Positions 56,821-64,000 of a stretch of DNA of 64,000 nucleotides are shown one piece after another (position 1 is the stretch's first letter; each line of letters begins with the position of its first letter). Source of the stretch: Macrocystis pyrifera. Lineage: Eukaryota > Sar > Phaeophyceae > Laminariales > Laminariaceae. The translations under genes were made by a program, and so were the position numbers. The stretch lies in the NCBI GenBank assembly GCA_031763025.1, contig JASSKH010000002.1:20774168-20838167 (forward strand), written 5' to 3'. The notes beneath the pieces are model-generated. The model worked only from the letters and a program-made list of their open reading frames with translations, was not told where the DNA came from and did no database searches.

Positions 56821-57430
56821 TTGCACCATATTGCGTTGCGTGTAATGGCCGAGTGTTCGCTGCCCTTTTTACAATTTGCCCGTGCCACACGGTTTGCGTA
56901 TTATTCTTGTACTACTCCTGTTGTTGCTGCCGCTACTGCTACACACAATCGCTGTATAGGTGCTACTGTTGCTGGGACAGGTTGCTTTTCTTGCTGCTAC
57001 CCTTGTTTTATTTTCGCCCGTGCCACGCGGTTTCTTTTCTTGCTGCTCATGTTGTTGCTACCGCTGCTGCTGCACACTGCTGCGCACAATCACTGTATTA
57101 GCTGCTACCACTATTACTGTTGAGGCTGGCGCCTTTTCTTGCTGCTACTCAAAGTATTTTTTTGCCCGTGTCACACGGTGGCTTATCTTGGAGCTCGTGC
57201 TGATGACGCTGCTTCTGCGCACTGTCACGGTATAGCTGCTGCTGTTTTTGCTGGCGCAGGTTGCTTTCCTTGCTGCTACTCTTCGTCTTTTTGTTTCCGT
57301 GCCGCTGATGTTTTATCACACCCTGGCCATTTCGTGTACCAGTATATTCTGTACCGGGTGTTAATTGCGTCGCGCGTGCATAGGGTTGTCCATCAACTCA
57401 TTTTCGAGCTTGATTTGTCTCTATTGAGTC
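56821..57430 (+). repeat. Tandem repeat, about 130-150-bp unit
   Basis: TTGCCCGTGCCACACGGTTT, TTCTTGCTGCTAC and CACAATCGCTGTAT-like phrases recur from about 56877, 57017 and 57160. Confidence 0.8.
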
Positions 57431-59495
57431 TTTGATTTTCCCGACGAAACATGTGCAGTTCACGCAGATCATGCAGATCCCACCCGGTGAAGATGTACTG
57501 ATCACACAGACCAAGATGCCACTCAGGTACACACCTGCCAAATATTACAGATCCTGCAGATCATACAGATCCTGCAGGTCATGCAAACCCACCGATAAAT
57601 ATGTGCAGATCATGCAAATCGTACAGACCCCATCCCGATCAAGATGAACATATCGTATAGATCACATATCTTCCACTCAGGTAGATCATACAGATCCTGC
57701 AGATCACACATAATGTACAGATAACACATATCAACTTCCCACTCATGTACACACATGTGAATATCTACCTCATACAGACCCCATCCCGGCTAAACATGAT
57801 GTAAACAATTATGAAGTATCCATATTTCAAATCCTGCAGATCATACAGAAATTATGCAAGTTCCCACCCAGGTACACACGTGTGAAATATCCACCTCATC
57901 GTACAGATACCACCCGGCAAATATGTACAGATCACACACATCAACATCCCCCTTTGGTACACACATCTGCCAAATATTACAGATCCTGCAGATCATACAG
58001 ATCCTGCAGGTCTCATGCAAAAACACCGATAAACATGTGCAGATCATGCAGATCATACAGATCTTGCAGGTCATGCAAACACACCGATAAACATGTGCAG
58101 ATCATGCAGATCATACAGACCCCATCGCGGTCAAGATGAATAGATCATGCAGATCACATAAATTCCACTCAGGTAGATCATACAGATCCTGCAGATTTCA
58201 CATAGGTACAGACCACACAGATCAAGTATCCACTCAGGTTCAAACGTGTGGAATATCTACCTCATACATACTCCATCTTGGCTAAACATGATGTAAACAA
58301 GTGTGAAGTATTCAGATTTTACAGATCCTTCAGATCATAAAGAAATCTTACAAGTTCCCACTCAGGTACACACGTGTGAAATATCTACCTCATACAGACC
58401 CCATCCCGGCCAAACATGCTGAAAGCAAGTGTACAGTATCCAGATTTTACAGATCCTCCAGGTCATACATATCCTGCAAATGGTACAGACCGCATCCCTG
58501 TTAAGATGTACAGATCATATGTATTATGCAGATCATACAAATCCCACCGGGTAAAGATGTACAGATCCCACAGATCCCACTCAGGTACACACCTGTGAAG
58601 TATCTACCTCATACAGACCCCATCTCGGCTAAATATGCTGTAAACAAGTGTGAAGTATCCAAATTTTACAGATCCTCCAGATCATACAGAAATGCCACGG
58701 TTTATGCAGATCCTGCCGATCATGCAGACCCACGGATAAAAATGTGCATATCATGCAGATCGTACATCCCCTATTCCGGTGTACAGACCATACAGATCAC
58801 ACAGATTCCACTCAGGTAGATCATACGGATCCTGCAGATTGTACATCCTCCTGCAGATCAATGACACTACTGATAAACGTGTGAAGATTATTCAGACCGT
58901 ACAGACCCTATCTCGCTCAAGGTGTACAGATCAGGCAGATTGGACAGATCCCATCCCGGTCGAAATGTGTTGATTGTACAGATCACACAGATTCTACTCA
59001 GGTACACATCTATGAAAATTGTAACCACACAGATCCCCTTCAGGCTAAACATGTGCATGTCATTGAAATCAACGAGATCCCACCTGGCACACAAGTGCAA
59101 ATATTACGGAACGTACATGTCTCCCCAGGCAAACTAGTTGGAGTGTGTAGACAAATGATCCTTCAGATAATGCAGATAGATCCTCCACAGCATGCACACA
59201 TGGCATTCGGATCATCCCACTCGGCACGCAAGTGCAATCGTGAAGACCAAGCAGATCTCACCGCCAAAAAAAGAGGGTGATACATCAACATTACACAAAT
59301 CCTGCAGATCTTACAGATCCTTCAGATCATGCAAACCCACCCACGCAAAGCTATTCATCAGTTTATTACGATGCATGTATTCTCGATGAATATGTGTAGG
59401 TCGTGCAAATTGTGTAGACTCCACCCGGTAGGGGTGTTCAGATCATCAAGGATCACACATATATATCGATGATACAGATCCCACCCAGGCAATAA
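57431..59495 (+). repeat. 2-kb CAGATC satellite array
   Basis: A nine-base unit close to CAGATCATR or CAGATCCTG is repeated in runs. The runs form longer degenerate units with ACCCCATCCCGG, AAACATG and CACTCAGGTACACAC-TGTGA. Plus-strand frames read repeating QIMQI or RSCRSY peptides, which follow from the nine-base period. Confidence 0.95.
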
Positions 59496-59815
59496 ATGCC
59501 AGGATGATACAAAAATCCCGTCAATGTTTCCTTCTGAGGGCTACGCTTTCCTTTAAGCAATACAGTGGTCCTTGCCTTCGTTACGCCATGACATGCGAGA
59601 GCATCGAAGACTAGGCTACTACTTTTCGTTTTTAGCAACACAGTAGCCCATGACTCATTTTTACTCCGAGATCAATTTACATCAAAAAGAGGTGCAAGGG
59701 TGTTACCTGCGTCTCCCTTTTCAACTTGCGGCACCCCCCGGATTTCATGCCACCCACATCCCGAAGGGGATTCTTGTACTATTATACCAAGGAGTAAATT
59801 AGTTTTATCCAAATA
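59496..59815. other. Unannotated spacer
   Basis: Nothing was recognised. Confidence 0.35.
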
Positions 59816-59919
59816 TTACGGGGGACCATAGTAAACAGGACCAAACATTGTCAGTAAAATACCTAAATATATAGGCTTTTATATACGCCACGGGTCGTGT
59901 TAACTATGGACCCCCGCAA
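59816..59919. mobile_element. MITE (TTACGGGGG family), copy 5
   Basis: The left end TTACGGGGGACCATAGTAAA and right end TTAACTATGGACCCCCGCAA flank an AT-rich core. TA lies on both sides (59814-59815 and 59920-59921). It is 104 bp. Confidence 0.93.
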
Positions 59920-62900
59920 TAGTAAAAATAAAAACAGGCAGAGAATAATACAAACGATAACTGAAGCACGTCTACACCTCAGGCAGGAAATGTAAAAAGT
60001 GAGGTCCGAGCACGTACGTATCAGGTACATGCGGTACGCTGTACAACGTCGAAAAATCTAACTCGAAATCGAATGTACTGCTGCTTGCTGTTTGTCCCGT
60101 CGTATATTGTATAGACCCTTACTGAAGGTCGCCAGTTTGTGACATTTCTTTTATCACGAGACATAAACCTACTCCGTGCTGGTGTTAATACTATAATAGA
60201 ACTACTATTAATAATATAATTTCAGCGGTGCCTGGAGATACGTGTTTGTGGCACTGCTCTATGTCTTGCCAGTTGGCGACTGTCGATACTACACCCGTAG
60301 AGCATGCAAGTAATGACGGCGCTGCTGCAGAAGAGAGTATGCAGCAGCTAGCGCTGGGCAGAGGTGCGGGTAGAGCAAAAACAGAGTGAATTATTGTCTC
60401 ACAGCACAGGCGCGTCGAAGCTGCCTGTACGCGACGGTTTCATATCCAAGCAAACCGCCATACTATACAGTACAAAACCCAATATCCTATTGAGTCGTTC
60501 TTGCACTACAGATATCCTGACAGCTACTGCTGTGACCGGTTGAATGCTTCCCTGACGCTGCAGGGAGCCAGCACAGACATTTATTGTTTGCCTTGCCAGG
60601 ACTTTGCATGAGGTTGTTGGCACCGCCCTACTGTTGACAGGACAAACGTACCTATGCAGCCCACCGCACGTACTTTAAATAGTACTCCAGGTAAAACTAA
60701 AGCAGACCGCATAACTAAAAACTCTGATTCCATACATGGTTTTAGCGTTGGTGTGTGACTTGTGCGGCAGCCTACCTCCCCCTTCTGTTTGCTCGAGGCC
60801 GACAGCAAGCATCATGTCAGCATCCCTTCTTTTCATTTTTTTCTACTGTCGGTGCCTATCAGCACAAAGTTGGCAAGGTTGTGTTGAAATCCTGTCACAT
60901 CCAGCTGGCTTTTCGATGTTTTCCGTCTGCTGATATGAACGCGAACACGATCGCAGACAAGCGCTCTCATCCCAAACTGCTGATAGTCACAAGCTGCCTG
61001 GCCAACACAGGTAACCCGCATGCCAGTGGGATATTGATAGGGCCTTGCTTGCCATGCCGAGCTATGTCCAGCTGATGACGAAGGACAGCCTATTCGTACA
61101 TTTCTGTGTACTCGACAATGACAGCTGCAGTATGTACACAGTACATGTACTACTGTAGAAGTATCGTGGGTCGCCAGTCTGTTTTCAACTTTTAAGTTTG
61201 TTGTTTGACGTTTTGAGATTATTTGTTGTTGTCGCGTACTGTGCTTCACCAGAGTATATTATCACGACTACCATGCGTTTCGTACGGTGCAGGCAGCACT
61301 CCAGACGGCAGCCGCTGTAGTCAGAAGCGAGTTGGTTGGTGGTGGGAACGGGAGGAAATCTATGTTGTAGTTGAGAGGATATACCCGTGGCCATGTTATT
61401 CAGTTTGCACATTGATTTCATCTTGTGTGCGCCTTCTTCGTCTCGTGTATTTTTAGGCAGCCGAATTTCGATTTTTTATGGTTTTTCGGATCTTCCTAGG
61501 GATCCAGCACCTTTGTGTGACCACGGACTCCCTTGTTTTGACAGATGATGCGAGAGAACAACAAACAACAAATGTAGCCTGATTTTCTCCGCTCGCCGGT
61601 TGTACGTACTTTCAAGCATACATATTCACTATCACCACGTACTGTAGTGGTGTCTTTCATTATTCATCGTTGTTGGTGTAACATACATCAATCGTACACA
61701 ATAGTTCATCCCGTATTACTGCTGGTGTCTACTCTGAATATGGCAGCTTTGTTCTTGTTCACGTGGCATAACTCAATGGTCTTGTTATCACCGGTTAGGT
61801 GCTTCATAGACCCGACTGGCAGCGCCACACGGCAGACAGTCCAGTTACTGGCTGTTAGTTTGGCTTCGTTCGTACCGTGCAACCACATTTCCTGTCCGTA
61901 TATGCACCTCTTTACAACACAGTCTATGACCGATCCACGATGATCTTTTGTTTTTACCACATAGTGGTAGGTTTTCATTTTTGTACACGATAGAATACGA
62001 GCTGTAGGTCACTAGATGTGATAAATAGTGGAGAGGTTCTGGTATGTAGTACTAGCTCCTTACCGTCACCCTGAGCACTACCACTCGCCCCGCGGCTCGT
62101 GTACCGTGGCTGTCGGGCGCTCACCTTCGCCTTCCAGCTGCGTACGGCGGCTAAGAAATGTTCGTCAGATTCCACCAGTTCGCCGGGCCTATGCTTTACC
62201 GGACCTAACGCATTATCAGATTCCATCAAGTCCGCAAAACAAACAGTACAGAACAGCATCAGATTCCATCAGTTCACCGAACCCCCCTTTTTTTTTTGTG
62301 GACACCAGCCCTCGAGCAGCTGGTGCTCGTGTGACTTGCTCTCTCCGACTTGCATGGTGCTCGTAACCCTATCACCACTTTCTGATCCTCTGCCTGGGTC
62401 GATATCCGGGTTCGTCATGTTGCGGTAAGCTCCCCGGTGCGAGCTGTCAAGGCCCACCTGACTCGCCTCGTCAGTTCGCATGTTGGACCCGTCGGCAGTC
62501 AAAGTGGCTACAATGCTTCGCTCAGGCGAGAGCGAAGCAAACGTTGGCCAAAAACCCCGATTACGAGCGATGCAGATACTCGATTATGCCCGTTATCACG
62601 CGCCTGATGCATATATGCGAGCGAACAGTCGGTTTAGCCTTTAATCCTTCAGTTTTTAGTCCTTTGGTTCACTTTTTAGGTTTTGCACGTATTCTCTTCC
62701 TTGCCTGGGTAGCGTCTAAAGACACCCGGTGTTAGCCCACGCGCTGCAGGCGCTGTACAGCTTGGTCAGGCATTTGGCATTCAGCAGGCTGAAACCGTCT
62801 GCTGAATGAAACACCTCAGCCACACCCACAGAGTAAACCCGCCTCCAATCTGCGCCCAACGATTCGTGGCTGCATGCCTCGACCCGTCGTACTTTCGGTT

Positions 62901-62934
62901 GCTCCCACGTCCCTCCGTCACAACATACTCTCGT
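59920..62934. other. Unannotated stretch with weak minus-strand coding signal
   Basis: On the minus strand, 61978-61706 is open and reads MKTYHYVVKTKDHRGSVIDC, then YGQEMWLHGTNEAKLTASNW, a protein-like peptide of unknown family. The frame before it (62259-61975) ends at the same point. AGATTCCATCAGTTC-like phrases repeat at about 62168, 62219 and 62261. No RNA gene was seen. Confidence 0.3.
62515..62538. repeat. Hairpin GCTTCGCTC/GAGCGAAGC
   Basis: Perfect 9-bp arms flank the loop AGGCGA. The arm resembles the GCGCTTCGCTCC at the end of the reverse family A copies. Confidence 0.85.
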
Positions 62935-63005
62935 TTATGAATGCAAGCGCCTTCTCGTACTCGTATTCATACGAGTAGTCAGGCGTAGCTTATATTTCTA
63001 AAGGA
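62935..63005 (+). repeat. 80-bp TTATAT module, solitary copy
   Basis: It reads CGTTTATGAATGCAAGCGCC, then CTCGTATTCATACGAG (7-bp inverted arms), then GTCAGGCGTAGCTTATATTT and CTAAAG. Related copies lie at about 990-1083, 23620-23697, 24520-24603 and 47390-47465. Confidence 0.85.
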
Positions 63006-63780
63006 GTACCTCACGAACGAGAAAAATGCCTAAAACGGACGAAACCGAAGAAAAACGTTAAGAATCGGCGAAAAAATGAAAACGAAAAAAGAGGCCAAAA
63101 AATAAAAACGATCGACCAAATGTTCACAAACAAATGGAAAATAATCGAAACTGAGCGAGATATTCGCGAAAAATGGATAAAAAAGATGGCAAAATCGCAA
63201 AAATGGGGAAACATCGGAAACATTCGTAAACGAACGTGCAAAAGGTGTTTTACGTGCGTCAGCTTATATTTAGGAACAAATACCTCACGATTGAGAAAAA
63301 TACCAAAACCGGACGAAACCGAGAAAAAACGGTAAGAATCGGCCACAAAGAAAACAAAAAAAGGGAAAAATTGGTCGACCAAAACTAAAAAGAAGAGCAA
63401 ATAATCAAAACTAAGTGAGATAATCGCGAAAAACTCATAAAAGCGATGGAAAAGTCGCAACAATGGGGTAGGCATCATCGTGAACTCTTCGAAAACGAAC
63501 ATGCATGCGGTGCTTTACGTGCGTCCCCTTCTATAACTTGAACCATACGTGCGTCGCATACCAACAAGCGCAGGAACAGGCCCAGTCTCTATATAGGGAA
63601 AATGTTCAGAATCGGCAAAAACGCGAAAAATATACGAAAACGAAAAACTAAGGCGAACCAGTCGAAAAAATCGATCAACCGAAACTCCAAAATAAAATGG
63701 AAAGCAATTCAATCTGAACGAAACAATTACAAAAAACGGATAAAAACGATAAAAAATCACACAATTTGGGCTAGACATCG
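63006..63780 (+). repeat. A-rich tandem repeat, about 260-bp unit, about three copies
   Basis: AAACGGACGAAACCGA-GAAAAA, AATCGGC, GATCGACCAAA or GGTCGACCAAA, AACTGAGCGAGAT or AACTAAGTGAGAT, and AATGGGG recur from about 63025, 63290 and 63605. The long minus frame over it is an artefact of low complexity. Confidence 0.88.
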
Positions 63781-64000
63781 TGTCTACCGCTGCTGCTGTA
63801 CGTTTAAACGGATGTTCAATGTTTACGCTCACGTGTATGTATGTAAGTTTCGTGTAGGGTATTGTACGTGTAGTGCTGTGTTGTGTTGAGATAACGGGTA
63901 GAAAAAATAGTGCACACGCACGTGTAAGTTTCGCGTAGGGCGCTGTTTGGATGTGTAGTGCTGTCTTGTGTTGAGACAACGGTTAGAAAAATACAGCAAC
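63781..64000 (+). repeat. About 83-bp tandem repeat at window end
   Basis: GTAAGTTTCGTGTAGGG, then GTGTAGTGCTGTGTTGTGTT and GAGATAACGGGTAGAAAAA, is followed by a second copy with GTAAGTTTCGCGTAGGG and GAGACAACGGTTAGAAAAA. It probably continues beyond the window. Confidence 0.9.

Noticed and set aside
57431-59300. Several plus frames encoding QIMQI/RSCRSY repeats
   Set aside because: They follow from the nine-base satellite period. There is no start context or conserved non-repeat part.
57431-59495. CRISPR-like array
   Set aside because: Units are degenerate, continuous and without unique spacers of constant length, and no cas genes are present.
63011-63979. Two long minus-strand frames rich in Phe, Ser and Arg
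   Set aside because: They are low-complexity readings of an A-rich tandem repeat on the opposite strand.

Overview
This window is nuclear DNA of a eukaryote, probably a free-living or photosynthetic protist; an alga or stramenopile-like lineage is my guess, not something the sequence proves. The reasons are spliced conserved exons with recognisable donor and acceptor sites, a LINE remnant, several miniature DNA transposons, long satellites, and a leucine-biosynthesis gene, which animals lack. There is no operon structure, and no rRNA, tRNA or CRISPR array that I could recognise. Most long open frames are chance readings through repeats.

Layout. 1-14.5 kb is a mosaic of repeat families, called A, B and C here, with two miniature transposons and a broken USP-like protease copy near 3.4-4.1 kb. 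14.5-18.7 kb holds, on the minus strand, a putative multi-exon gene with zinc-finger-like cysteine motifs and a C-terminal OTU-like domain, plus a second frameshifted copy. It also has an 83-base poly-G tract, a CAG-rich array and a perfect 34-bp-arm palindrome. 18.7-19.8 kb is a decayed LINE tail. 22-29 kb is more family A and C repeats and CTG-rich repeats.

29.5-36.2 kb carries the clearest host gene: three plus-strand exons of the isopropylmalate dehydratase large subunit (LeuC), with all three iron-sulfur cysteines. The first two exons are separated by an intron of about 5.9 kb. Most of that intron is a degenerate repeat centred on TATCGATA, arranged in blocks of alternating orientation. 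Exons upstream and the final exon were not found.

36-47 kb is largely unrecognised sequence with local tandem duplications. 46.9-48.1 kb is a family A copy with a 105-bp transposon inserted at a TA site; the empty site is preserved near position 1171. 48.9-50.6 kb contains a PIF1/Helitron-type helicase C-terminus followed by a USP-like cysteine protease, the better copy of the broken one at 3.4 kb. 52.6-54.1 kb is a 1.49-kb segment bounded by inverted repeats of about 30 bp. 57.5-59.5 kb is a 2-kb array of CAGATC-type units. 63-64 kb ends in further tandem repeats.

The genes do not form a pathway. One leucine-biosynthesis gene sits in transposon- and satellite-rich DNA that carries two unrelated deubiquitinase-like protease families, each in more than one copy.
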